Origin: Patescibacteria group bacterium
GTDB taxonomy: Bacteria; Patescibacteriota; Minisyncoccia; Moranbacterales; GWC2-37-73
Direction of reading: 5' to 3'
Length of the DNA: 56,493 bases
Assembly (NCBI GenBank): GCA_022709565.1
Contig: JAKLIO010000003.1
Location: forward strand, 1-56,493
A model generated the notes under the pieces. That model worked only from the letters and a program-made list of their open reading frames with translations, was not told the origin of the DNA and made no database searches. The position numbers and the translations under genes were made by a program. Positions 26,060-33,655 of the stretch are shown here, piece by piece. Positions within the stretch are counted from its first letter, which is position 1. Every line of letters begins with the position of its first letter.

Positions 26060-27385
26060 ATGAAAATAAAAAGAAAAAATAACTTTAAATACGGAATAAA
26101 CCTTTTTCTGTTAGGCGCAATGTTTTGCGCCGGCTTTTGGGTGTTTTATGTTGTCAGAGCCGAAAGCATTAGTGATATTAATGAAAGTTCTCTTTCTGAA
26201 AAAGATCAAGATAAGTTGAAGGAATTGGAACGCAAAGAGGAACTATATACCCAGATGATTGAAATAAAAAGGAAGCAGAAAGAAACACTGGAAAATCAGC
26301 TTTCTATAAATAAATTAACCATAGAAGATCTAGAGGAAAAAATTAAGGCCAATGAAAAGCAAATCGGCGATCTAAATGATCAAATAATCAAACTAAAAAA
26401 ACAGATCAAGGAAAAAGAAATCATGCTTGATTCTCAAAGAAAACTGTTAGCCAATATTGTTCAGACCTATTATGAGACCAATAAGGCAGGACTTTTAACG
26501 GCTTATCTTTCGGGTGAAAATATAGCCTCCTTTATCGTAAAAAAAGACAGAATTGCGCAAACTGGCGATAGGATAAGTGAATTAGTCAGATCAATCACAG
26601 AAATAAAGAAGGACTTGGAAAGCCAAAGCAAGGAGCTTGATTCGAGAAAGGTTGATTTTGTATCTAGAAATGAGGATTTGCAAAGTAAAAATAGTGTTTT
26701 GGAAGCGAAAAAAAAACAGAATCAAAAACTGCTGAATGAAACTGCCGGTGATGAATCGCGCTATGAACAATTGCTTGCCAGAGTTCAAAATCAAAAACAA
26801 GAACTCCTAGATATTGATCAATTTTTCGCGGCTAGCGGATTAAGCGCGGCTTCATATCCAAAGCCGGATGAAAAATATTTCGCATCAACAAGCTGGTACT
26901 ATACGCAATGGGACAAAAGGTGGGGCAATGATAATATCGGAAATACCAGAACCCTGATGAAAAGCTATGGCTGCGCAGTGACTGCTGTGTCAATGGTTTT
27001 TACCAAAAAAGGAGTTTCTATGACTCCGGGAAAACTTGCCAACGAGCCGATTTTTTCCGGCGATCTGATTAATTGGTATGATGCAAAAGATTGGGAAAAA
27101 AATTGGCCGGTTCCAGATTCTCATGGTTATAGGCATGGAAACATTAGCTGGGCAGTTGTTGATAGTGAAATTAAAAAAGGCAATCCGGTTATTGTTTATA
27201 TAAGAAAATCTAATGGCGGCGGCGGACACTATGTTGTGGTGCATAATAAGGATTCGAAAGGGAAGTATGTGGTTCATGATCCGTATTTTGGATCCAACAT
27301 ATTTCTGGATACGTCCAGAGCTTTAGTTGGAGCCATGGGTTCTTCGAGCAAAACATCCGTTGATCAGATGATTATATATAACTAA
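26060..27385 (+). CDS. Exported coiled-coil protein with C39-like cysteine peptidase domain
   Basis: 441 aa from ATG 26060; the longer frame begins inside gltX and is rejected. Signal/anchor at about 12-33, then a long heptad-rich coiled coil (about 45-250) like PcsB/CwlO/EnvC-type division hydrolase regulators. A C-terminal C39-like domain follows with Cys in KSYGCAVTAVSMV, His in GGHYVVVHN and Asp in VHDPYFGS. It probably cleaves peptide bonds outside the cell, possibly in peptidoglycan; the substrate is inferred. A terminator follows at 27553. Confidence 0.85.
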   Translation: MKIKRKNNFKYGINLFLLGAMFCAGFWVFYVVRAESISDINESSLSEKDQDKLKELERKEELYTQMIEIKRKQKETLENQLSINKLTIEDLEEKIKANEKQIGDLNDQIIKLKKQIKEKEIMLDSQRKLLANIVQTYYETNKAGLLTAYLSGENIASFIVKKDRIAQTGDRISELVRSITEIKKDLESQSKELDSRKVDFVSRNEDLQSKNSVLEAKKKQNQKLLNETAGDESRYEQLLARVQNQKQELLDIDQFFAASGLSAASYPKPDEKYFASTSWYYTQWDKRWGNDNIGNTRTLMKSYGCAVTAVSMVFTKKGVSMTPGKLANEPIFSGDLINWYDAKDWEKNWPVPDSHGYRHGNISWAVVDSEIKKGNPVIVYIRKSNGGGGHYVVVHNKDSKGKYVVHDPYFGSNIFLDTSRALVGAMGSSSKTSVDQMIIYN

Positions 27386-27552
27386 AATGTTTTTATATTT
27401 TTCTATTAAGGGGTTGTGCGACATTGGGCAGGTATCTATTTTTTTAAAAAAGGAAACAAAAAAGTCAGTCGTTGAATTGCTAAAACTGCTTAGCTGTTGA
27501 TTTTTTTAATAATAAGAATATATTCAATAATATAAATTAAGCGCAATTGCAT

Positions 27553-27586
27553 AAATTCAAATCTTTTTAGGTTTGAATTTTTTGTT
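27553..27586 (+). terminator. Terminator of the C39-like gene
   Basis: AAATTCAAATC (27553-27563) pairs, with one G-T, to GGTTTGAATTT (27570-27580), followed by TTTTTGTTT. Confidence 0.7.
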
Positions 27587-28273
27587 TGAATTTTTTTCTT
27601 TTAAAAAATTTTTTAAATTTATATTTTTTTTATTTTATATTTAATTATTTTTTCAAAAAATTATCCCAAGACAAGAGCTAGAATGATTTGAGTGGTTTCG
27701 GGGATAGGTAGATGTATGCCCAGGTTGGTTCATTTTTGCCATAGGTCAAAATAGAGCGTCTTTTTTTACAAATGAAGGCTTTTGGGGATACATAGATGTA
27801 TCTGGGTTTAGGCAAAAGCCGGCATAAACTTTTTCAAATTTTTTATTTACACATAAATTCAAAAACGAAACATGATTTATTAAAAAAGATAGAGCTAGCG
27901 GTTGCTACGAAAAGCGCAAGGGAGATTAGAATCGTGGATACAGATAGGATATTGAATCCAGAGTGTTTAGAAGTGCCGATGTGGTTTTAATAAGGCTGTA
28001 TTTTATATACAATGTCGCAAAAGATATATTGTGCGACATTGTATATACACTTAGCCAAGGCCCTTTACTAATCTTCCCCTATAAATAAACAGTGGTAATC
28101 CTGATAACCCTCCATGATTCAGAATATTAAAATAAAGAAATGATTTGTTTGTTTATTATCTGTCTAATCCTCTTTCCTTTGTCCGCTTGATGATATTTTT
28201 TTATTTAGTATCTTTTTAAATCCTTTTAAACATATTTATTATATTTGACCATTACTATTATCCCCCATTCAAC
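27587..28273. other. Gene-poor stretch with repeated motifs and possible RNA hairpins
   Basis: No convincing gene. A 64-codon frame at 27796-27990 starts just after a stop, has no ribosome site, and is doubtful. GGGGATA..TAGATGTAT occurs twice, 84 bp apart (about 27699 and 27783). The second copy forms GATACAT-AG-ATGTATC nested inside GGCTTTT/AAAAGCC (about 27777-27820), which looks like RNA structure. TTGTGCGACATTG occurs at 27414-27426 and 28029-28041 as direct repeats about 615 bp apart. 28060-28270 is pyrimidine-rich and featureless to me. Confidence 0.5.
28004..28047. repeat. Perfect 16-bp inverted repeat
   Basis: TATATACAATGTCGCA (28004-28019) and TGCGACATTGTATATA (28032-28047) are exact reverse complements around a 12-nt loop. 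No T tract follows, so it is not a standard terminator. Its right arm shares 13 bp with 27414-27426. Confidence 0.85.
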
Positions 28274-28310
28274 ATAAAAGGACTTGAGCTATAAACTCAA
28301 ATCCTTTTTA
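28274..28310. terminator. Bidirectional terminator next to iscU
   Basis: AAAAGGA-C-TTGAG pairs with CTCAA-A-TCCTTTT (one mismatch) around CTATAAA. T tracts lie on both strands. It ends the isc operon read from the right. Confidence 0.75.
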
Positions 28311-28329
28311 AATTCAGATAATTTGTGAT

Positions 28330-28716
28330 TTATTTTTTCTTTTTGTATTCTTCAATGGCTTTTCTGAGTGCATCGGCGGCCAGATTGCTGCAGTGCATCT
28401 TGACGGCGGGCAGTCCGCCAAGCTCATCAGCTACCATTTTGTTGGTAATTTTCAAAGCTTCATCCAAGGTTTTGCCCTTAGCCATGTCAGTGGCCATAGA
28501 AGATGTGGCAATGGCGGCACCGCAACCCAATGTTTCAAATTTGATGTCATCTATGATTTCCTCGCCTTTTTTATTTTTGGAAACTTTGATATACATGCGC
28601 ATGATGTCACCGCACTTTGGATTGCCGACCAAGCCGACTCCGTCTGGATTTTTAATCCCCCCTTGGTTATGAGGTTTTGTAAAATGCTCGATAACTTTTT
28701 TAGAATATTTTTGCAT
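28330..28716 (-). CDS. iscU: Iron-sulfur cluster scaffold IscU/NifU-like
   Basis: 128 aa from ATG 28716; the longer frame into the iscS 3' region lacks family sequence. The three cluster-binding cysteines are visible in NPKCGD, LGCGAA and MHCSNL. It assembles [2Fe-2S] clusters with sulfur from the IscS encoded 25 bp upstream. No HscA/HscB/ferredoxin genes follow, so the operon is a minimal iscRSU. Confidence 0.94.
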   Translation of the reverse strand: MQKYSKKVIEHFTKPHNQGGIKNPDGVGLVGNPKCGDIMRMYIKVSKNKKGEEIIDDIKFETLGCGAAIATSSMATDMAKGKTLDEALKITNKMVADELGGLPAVKMHCSNLAADALRKAIEEYKKKK

Positions 28717-28741
28717 ATATTTAAAATAATTCAATAATAAT

Positions 28742-29962
28742 TTATTTAAACTCTGATAGCACATTGCCGGAAATTTTGCGAAGTCTTCCGACTATTTCCT
28801 TAAGCTTTTTGATCAGGGTGTTGATTTCTCCTTTGGTTGTATCTTTTCCTAATGTAATCCTGAGACTGCCGTGTGCTTGTTCATGCCGCAGTCCTATGGC
28901 CAACAGCACGTGTGACGGCTCCAGAGTGCTTGATGAGCAGGCACTGCCAGTTGAAGCCGCGATTCCCTCCATATCTAAAGAAAGAATCAAACCCTCTCCT
29001 TCCACATCATCAAATCTGAAATTGGCATTATTCGGCGAACGTTTATCAGCAGAACCGTTGAGATATGATTTTGGAATTTCTGCTAAAACTTTTTTAATCA
29101 AATAATCCCTTAATGATTGTATCTTTTTACTGATTACTGGTTGCTGATTACTGATTACTGAAATAGCTTCGCCAAGCCCAACTATTCCAGGCACATTGTG
29201 CGTGCCAGCGCGCATCTTATATTCCTGATCGCCGCCATCCTGGATGCGTTTGATCGGCGTGCTTTTGCGGATGTATAGAATTCCTACTCCTTTAGGTCCA
29301 TAAATCTTATGTCCGGACATAGAAAGTAAATCAACTCCCAAATCATTCACGTTGCAATTAAGATAATTGACGGCCTGAGTGGCATCCGTGTGAAAAATTA
29401 TTCGCGGTAATTTCTTTTCCGCTCTCTTGATGTTTATTCTTTTAAGCATCTGCCCTATTTCAGCAATCGGCTGCAAGGTCCCGATTTCATTATTAACATA
29501 CATGATTGAAATAAGAATTGTGTTGGGCTGGATGGCTTTTTCAATATCTTTAATTGAAATAATCCCTTCTTTGTCCGGAGCGATATATGAAATCTGCGCG
29601 CGCCTGTCTTTCTCGGTCTTTTTGCAAGCATCTAACACACAATGATGTTCAATTTTGGTGGTGATTATATGCGGTTTAGCGTTGTTTTTGTGATCAACTG
29701 AATAATACGCGGCTAAAACGCCCTTTATGGCCAGATTATTGCTTTCTGTGGCGCCGGAAGTGAAAATGATTTCCGAAGCAGTTGCCCCAAAAAAATCAGC
29801 AACTTGGGTCCGAGCTTTGTCAATTGCTTCCGTGGCTTCCTGTCCAAAGCTGTGAACAGACATGGCATTGCCGAATTTTTCCGAAAAATAAGGCAGCATT
29901 GCTTTAAAAACTTTTGCATCCACTGGAGTTGTGGCAGCATAATCTAAATAAATTTTTTTCAT
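28742..29962 (-). CDS. iscS: Cysteine desulfurase IscS/NifS
   Basis: 406 aa PLP enzyme. YLDYAATTPVD start, FTSGATESNNLAIKG, PLP lysine in SMSGHKIYGPKG and the mobile catalytic cysteine in STGSACSSS. It gives sulfur to IscU. Residues about 268-279 (SVISNQQPVISK) are encoded by TTACTGATTACTGGTTGCTG-type microrepeat DNA (29127-29160), in frame, between catalytic segments. Second gene of the isc operon, 3 bp after iscR. Confidence 0.95.
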   Translation of the reverse strand: MKKIYLDYAATTPVDAKVFKAMLPYFSEKFGNAMSVHSFGQEATEAIDKARTQVADFFGATASEIIFTSGATESNNLAIKGVLAAYYSVDHKNNAKPHIITTKIEHHCVLDACKKTEKDRRAQISYIAPDKEGIISIKDIEKAIQPNTILISIMYVNNEIGTLQPIAEIGQMLKRINIKRAEKKLPRIIFHTDATQAVNYLNCNVNDLGVDLLSMSGHKIYGPKGVGILYIRKSTPIKRIQDGGDQEYKMRAGTHNVPGIVGLGEAISVISNQQPVISKKIQSLRDYLIKKVLAEIPKSYLNGSADKRSPNNANFRFDDVEGEGLILSLDMEGIAASTGSACSSSTLEPSHVLLAIGLRHEQAHGSLRITLGKDTTKGEINTLIKKLKEIVGRLRKISGNVLSEFK

Positions 29963-29965
29963 AAG

Positions 29966-30355
29966 TTATTTTATTAAATCGCTTAATTTTATTCCATACA
30001 AAGTTTTCTTGATTTGCTGTCCTAATTTGTTCCAAACTATGCTGGATGGGCACTTGTGTTCGGCGGCGCAAAATTTTCCCACACAGCGCATCGGCGAAAT
30101 TTCCCCATCCAAAATTTCAATAATTTCTCCAACGGTAATCCTTTTTGGATTGCGTTTTAATACATAACCGCCCAATTTTCCCTTGGTGCTTTCCACTATT
30201 TCCCCATTGCGAAGATTGCCCAAGAGTCTTTCCAGATATTTTTGAGAGATATCTTCTTCTTGCGCGATTTCTTTGGCACTTTTTTGCCGAGGAAAAGCTT
30301 TTGCCAAATTAACTATAGCTTTAAGACCATATTCAGCTTTGGTTGAAAATTGCAT
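29966..30355 (-). CDS. iscR: Rrf2/IscR-family transcription regulator
   Basis: 129 aa from ATG 30355 (MQFSTKAEYGLKAI); the upstream TTG is rejected. A winged helix with IAQEEDISQKYLERLLGNLR as recognition region, and cysteines RC-x4-C-x5-C (RCVGKFCAAEHKC) matching a [2Fe-2S]-sensing loop, though the spacing is one shorter than E. coli IscR. It probably senses Fe-S status and controls its own operon through the dyad at 30363-30381. Confidence 0.9.
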   Translation of the reverse strand: MQFSTKAEYGLKAIVNLAKAFPRQKSAKEIAQEEDISQKYLERLLGNLRNGEIVESTKGKLGGYVLKRNPKRITVGEIIEILDGEISPMRCVGKFCAAEHKCPSSIVWNKLGQQIKKTLYGIKLSDLIK

Positions 30356-30362
30356 ATCTTTA

Positions 30363-30381
30363 ATACCTACCAATTTAGTAT
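30363..30381 (-). promoter_or_regulatory. Candidate IscR operator
   Basis: ATACCTACCAATTTAGTAT is an imperfect dyad (ATACCTA / TTAGTAT) just downstream of the iscR -10, at the expected start site. Position and half-sites resemble Rrf2-type sites; binding is inferred. Confidence 0.55.
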
Positions 30382-30387
30382 GCTTTC

Positions 30388-30416
30388 ATATTAATGCCTT
30401 TGCCAAAAAGTGTCAA
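30388..30416 (-). promoter_or_regulatory. iscRSU promoter
   Basis: Minus strand TTGACA (30416-30411), 17-nt spacer, TAATAT (30393-30388). Confidence 0.82.
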
Positions 30417-30423
30417 GAGATTG

Positions 30424-30489
30424 TCCCGCACTAACTTTGCATAAACGTAAAACACTAGTTAGCAAAGCCAGAGCAAAGTTAGTGCGGGA
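30424..30489. repeat. TCCCGCACTAACTTT palindromic element, copy 1
   Basis: TCCCGCACTAACTTTGC (30424-30440) and its exact complement at 30473-30489 (17 bp) around a 32-nt loop. It lies between the divergent iscR and 30587 promoters, and TTGACT begins directly at its right edge. Related copies are at 43594 and 49726. Confidence 0.9.
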
Positions 30490-30518
30490 TTGACTTTTTA
30501 GACAATTAGGAGTAGGCT
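30490..30518 (+). promoter_or_regulatory. Promoter abutting the palindromic element
   Basis: TTGACT (30490-30495), 17 nt, TAGGCT (30513-30518). The -35 starts right after the GCGGGA end of the hairpin, as at 49720. Confidence 0.6.
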
Positions 30519-30586
30519 TTATTGAAGTTCATGAAAAAGTTAAAAAATAAATTAACGTTTTGATTTAACAAGAAAGGAGTTTTATT

Positions 30587-31003
30587 ATGGTAATGTCAGA
30601 TGGATCATTAAAAGGAATGGGAGAGTCAACAGCGGATAAATTGTTGCGAGCCGTAGCACGTAAATTATCCGAAAAAATTGGACTCACATTGACAATACGG
30701 ATGTTAGATAGAACTGATATTCAAATTGGTGAGGCCGGCCCTAATGGGTCTTGTATTCATGACACAATCATGCAATTCATTGCGGATCCAAGATTATTCA
30801 GAGTAAAAATCACTTTTGCGAAAAATGTTAACAATCTTCCCCAAAAACGTGCTCTAGTCAAAAGAAGATGCCCCGAATTTATCGTTTCCATGCGGGAGAT
30901 GGAAAATGGCAATTTTGAATATTTAGCACAGGATATTACCGACAAAGTCGCAGACATCCTCAAGGAAATATTAAGAATTGATCTTTTCGCACCCAGAACC
31001 TAA
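30587..31003 (+). CDS. Orphan soluble protein with strong expression signals
   Basis: 138 aa, basic, alpha/beta pattern (LLRAVARKLSEKIG, LTIRMLDRTDIQI, FRVKITFAKN, a C-terminal amphipathic helix). AAGAAAGGAG ribosome site 8 nt before ATG, own terminator at 31041 and a promoter linked to the palindromic element. No family recognised. Isolated, like 21987-22202. Confidence 0.72.
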   Translation: MVMSDGSLKGMGESTADKLLRAVARKLSEKIGLTLTIRMLDRTDIQIGEAGPNGSCIHDTIMQFIADPRLFRVKITFAKNVNNLPQKRALVKRRCPEFIVSMREMENGNFEYLAQDITDKVADILKEILRIDLFAPRT

Positions 31004-31040
31004 TTAAGATTCAACTAAAAACAATTAAGACATGTTTAAA

Positions 31041-31075
31041 AAGAGGCTGTTGTATCGACGCAGCCTCTTTTTTCT
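31041..31075 (+). terminator. Terminator of the 138-aa gene
   Basis: AAGAGGCTG (31041-31049) pairs with CAGCCTCTT (31061-31069), followed by TTTTCTT. Confidence 0.9.
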
Positions 31076-31086
31076 TACCCCAATTT

Positions 31087-31123
31087 TATATACTTGATAC
31101 ATAATACCTGATACATTATACTG
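31087..31123. repeat. ATACTTGATACATAATACC microrepeat
   Basis: Five degenerate (A/T)ATAC(C/T)TGATAC units just before the nuclease gene start. Same class as 13019, 23421 and 35189. Confidence 0.7.
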
Positions 31124-31130
31124 TTTATAT

Positions 31131-32261
31131 ATGCGAATTTCCTATTCAGCCTTGGACACATACCAAAATTGTTCGCTGAAATACAAATTTCAGAATATTG
31201 ATAAAATCAAAGAGCCTAAATCCAAAGAGGCGGTTTTTGGCACGCTCATTCATTCCACTTTGAAATTCATCCATACCCCTGCCCTGCTTCAACCGAAACT
31301 GGAGGAAGCGCTGGATTTTTTTTCCAAAAATTGGAATGCGGACGTTTTTGAAAATGAAATGGAAGAAAGAGCCTCCTTCTCGCAAGGCGTGGCGATAATC
31401 CAAGATTATTACAAAAAAAATAATCCAGCCGATTCAAACATTGTTGATTTGGAAAGCCGTTTTGCGATTGAAATAGCCGATCCGCAAAAAAACACTACCC
31501 ACATCGTTTCCGGAATAATAGACCGCATCGACAAAACCGAAGACGGCTATGAAATTATTGATTACAAAACGACTAAAAAAATGCCCTCGCAGGAAAAAGT
31601 GGATAATGATTTGCAGCTTTCAGTCTATTTAAACGCATTCTTGTCCCGCTATCCAAAAGAAGCTGAGAGATTGGATAAGATAACTGTCAGCCTCTATTAT
31701 CTCAAACACGGCGTCAAATTAAGCTCTACACGCACCAAGGAACAACTGCAAAGCGCCAACAAGATTTTTTTGGATGTTGCTTCTGCTATTGAAGAAGGAA
31801 AATTTGAACCGAATGTAACTCCGCTTTGTGACTGGTGCGGCTATCAAAAACTATGTCCAATGTGGAAACATAAATTCAAGGAAGAAAGAAAAATTGACAC
31901 GGAAGAAGTTAATGCTGCCATTGAAGAATATATTAATATAAAAGCCGCAATTACCACAACCAAAACCAGAATTGCGGAACTACAGGAAAAAATTATTGAT
32001 TATATGCAACAGGAAGGCGTCGACCGAGTTTTCAGCGAAGAAGGAATTATCGCAGAGTCAATCAGAAAAACCTATAAATACGACGAAAAAAAGCTCCGTG
32101 AAATTTTGGAGCCTTTGGATAAATGGGAAGATGTTTTGAAAGTTGACAGCATCGCGCTAAAGAATATTCTGCCGGTTCTGTCCCTTGCTGCCCGCAAAGA
32201 AATCGACAGCGCAAAAGTTTTGGACAAAGAAACGAGAAGCTTGACTGTCAAGAAAAAATAA
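31131..32261 (+). CDS. PD-(D/E)XK nuclease with Fe-S cysteines (Cas4/RecB-type)
   Basis: 376 aa. Starts MRISYSALDTYQNC; the nuclease core shows GTLIHSTLKF, SGIIDRIDK, EIIDYKTTK (D-x-K catalytic) and LQLSVYLNAF (QxxxY motif). Cys14 plus CDWCGYQKLC near residues 235-246 form the four-cysteine cluster of Cas4/AddB-type enzymes. The last 100 residues are helical. It probably processes DNA ends in repair. No CRISPR array or cas1/cas2 is nearby, so a CRISPR role is not supported. Confidence 0.88.
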   Translation: MRISYSALDTYQNCSLKYKFQNIDKIKEPKSKEAVFGTLIHSTLKFIHTPALLQPKLEEALDFFSKNWNADVFENEMEERASFSQGVAIIQDYYKKNNPADSNIVDLESRFAIEIADPQKNTTHIVSGIIDRIDKTEDGYEIIDYKTTKKMPSQEKVDNDLQLSVYLNAFLSRYPKEAERLDKITVSLYYLKHGVKLSSTRTKEQLQSANKIFLDVASAIEEGKFEPNVTPLCDWCGYQKLCPMWKHKFKEERKIDTEEVNAAIEEYINIKAAITTTKTRIAELQEKIIDYMQQEGVDRVFSEEGIIAESIRKTYKYDEKKLREILEPLDKWEDVLKVDSIALKNILPVLSLAARKEIDSAKVLDKETRSLTVKKK

Positions 32262-32263
32262 GT

Positions 32264-32971
32264 TTAGAATTTCACAAATTTTTTCCAGCGATCGTATAAT
32301 TCTTTTGTGGCGATTAGATCGCCGACATTATATTTGGCAATCTCAAAAAACTTTTTTTCTTTGAATAATTTTCCGACATCTTCGCCAGTGATGCCTTCCG
32401 CTTTTGGACTCTTGATTCCAAAGGCGCGTGACCAAAGATGCAGGCTGCCTTTTCGGCGAACGGCCCCATAGAAAGTAAATTGATCCAAAAGGTCGATATG
32501 TTTGGCATTTTTGGGCTGGCTTGAAAGATAGCGATTAGCCATTAGATTCTTTGTTGGTTTGACGCCGTGAATGGCGCTTCTAATCATCAAAAAAGGCACA
32601 TCAAAGGCGCGCCCGTTGAAACTCACAAATTCATCATATTTTTCAGACAGGTTCCAAAATTGTTGCAAAAGTCCTTTTTCGTCCAGAATCCTAAACTTAA
32701 CATTGTCTTCTTCCGAGTTTTCTATGCTGGCATTCGGAGCTTGAAAATAGACAGCGGCTTTGTCTTTTTCGGTGTCATAGACTCCAATGGCCACAATTTC
32801 TCCGGTCAGCGGAGAAAATCCCAATCCATTTTTGAGATCCGCCAAAGATTTTTCATATTCTGTTTCAGTGTCTGATTCTTTTTTTATCCAACGTGTAAGT
32901 GTTTCCTGAGTAATTTCATCAAGAGTATCAAAATCTTCCCCGATTGTTTCTATATCAAATACCAATGCCAT
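32264..32971 (-). CDS. DEDDy 3'-5' exonuclease, PolB-exonuclease-like
   Basis: 235 aa RNase H-like fold. FDIETIGEDFD carries the first Asp/Glu pair, FNGRAFDVPFL the second Asp and YNVGDLIATKELY the Y-x3-D (DEDDy). It matches the stand-alone exonuclease related to B-family polymerases. It degrades DNA or RNA 3' ends. It converges with the Cas4-like gene, stops 2 bp apart. Confidence 0.87.
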   Translation of the reverse strand: MALVFDIETIGEDFDTLDEITQETLTRWIKKESDTETEYEKSLADLKNGLGFSPLTGEIVAIGVYDTEKDKAAVYFQAPNASIENSEEDNVKFRILDEKGLLQQFWNLSEKYDEFVSFNGRAFDVPFLMIRSAIHGVKPTKNLMANRYLSSQPKNAKHIDLLDQFTFYGAVRRKGSLHLWSRAFGIKSPKAEGITGEDVGKLFKEKKFFEIAKYNVGDLIATKELYDRWKKFVKF

Positions 32972-33071
32972 ACGGATTTAGTTTAATTTGTATTCTAATT
33001 ATAATCAGCAAAAATCTTTTTGTCTATTTTATTTAGTTGCCTATTTTTTTATAAAAAGTTATTCTATATCT

Positions 33072-33542
33072 ATGGCAACACTCTGGCAAAAAATCAAAAA
33101 TTTCTTGCGGCATTTTTTTACGCTTAAGGATACGCCCCATAACATTGCGGCCGGTTTTGCGCTGGGAGTCTTTTTGGGAATTGTCCCAGGCGGCGGTCCT
33201 TTAACAACCTTACTGGTTGCAACTTTTTTTAATTGGAACCGGGCTTCGGCAACCATTGGCGTTTTGGCCAGCAACTTGTGGACTACCCTGCTTATTTTGC
33301 CAATGGCTGCGACTATTGGCGGTTTTCTTTTCAACACAACTCCTGCCTGTTTAATGAGGGAATTCAATCGTACGCTCGATCTCGGCGTCCAATATTTTTT
33401 CAGCGAAATTGTTTTCTTTGACTTGGCTCTGCCTCTCTATGTTGGCTTTGTCATTATCGGCGGAATTATTGCTCTCCTTTCTTATCTTTTTTTCTATCTT
33501 TTGTTGAAATATAAAAAAGTAGCAGTCAGACAAAACAAATAA
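33072..33542 (+). CDS. DUF2062 membrane protein
   Basis: 156 aa from ATG 33072; the earlier TTG start is rejected because it adds non-family sequence. HNIAAGFALGVFLGIVPGGG, ATIGVLASNLWTTLLILP and a final pair of helices match DUF2062, a family of small integral membrane proteins of unknown role often linked with cell-envelope genes. Confidence 0.85.
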   Translation: MATLWQKIKNFLRHFFTLKDTPHNIAAGFALGVFLGIVPGGGPLTTLLVATFFNWNRASATIGVLASNLWTTLLILPMAATIGGFLFNTTPACLMREFNRTLDLGVQYFFSEIVFFDLALPLYVGFVIIGGIIALLSYLFFYLLLKYKKVAVRQNK

Positions 33543-33555
33543 AGATATATCATAC

Positions 33556-33582
33556 AAAAAAACAGCTCAAAAGCTGTTTTTT
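33556..33582. terminator. Bidirectional terminator between DUF2062 and pyrH
   Basis: AAAAAACAGCT-CAAA-AGCTGTTTTTT, a symmetric stem serving both convergent genes. Confidence 0.9.
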
Positions 33583-33604
33583 ATGTGAATGATATTCCTA
33601 TTTC

Positions 33605-33655
33605 CTAAAAAGCCTGCCTGCCGGTAGGCAAGCTAAGAAGCTAAAGCCTGGCAAG
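33605..33655. repeat. AAGCTAAGAAGCTAAAGCCTG microrepeat with GCCGGTAGGC palindrome
   Basis: TGCCTGCCGGTAGGCA (33615-33630) followed by AGCTAAGAAGCTAAAGCC units next to the pyrH stop. The same unit is found at 37728-37760 next to pyrG. Confidence 0.75.

Noticed and set aside
27796-27990. 64-codon open frame in the gene-poor block
   Set aside because: It starts immediately after a stop, has no ribosome site and no recognisable family. It may be chance.
31131-32261. Cas4 of a CRISPR adaptation module
   Set aside because: No array, cas1 or cas2 in the window. The protein fits stand-alone RecB/Cas4-type nucleases.
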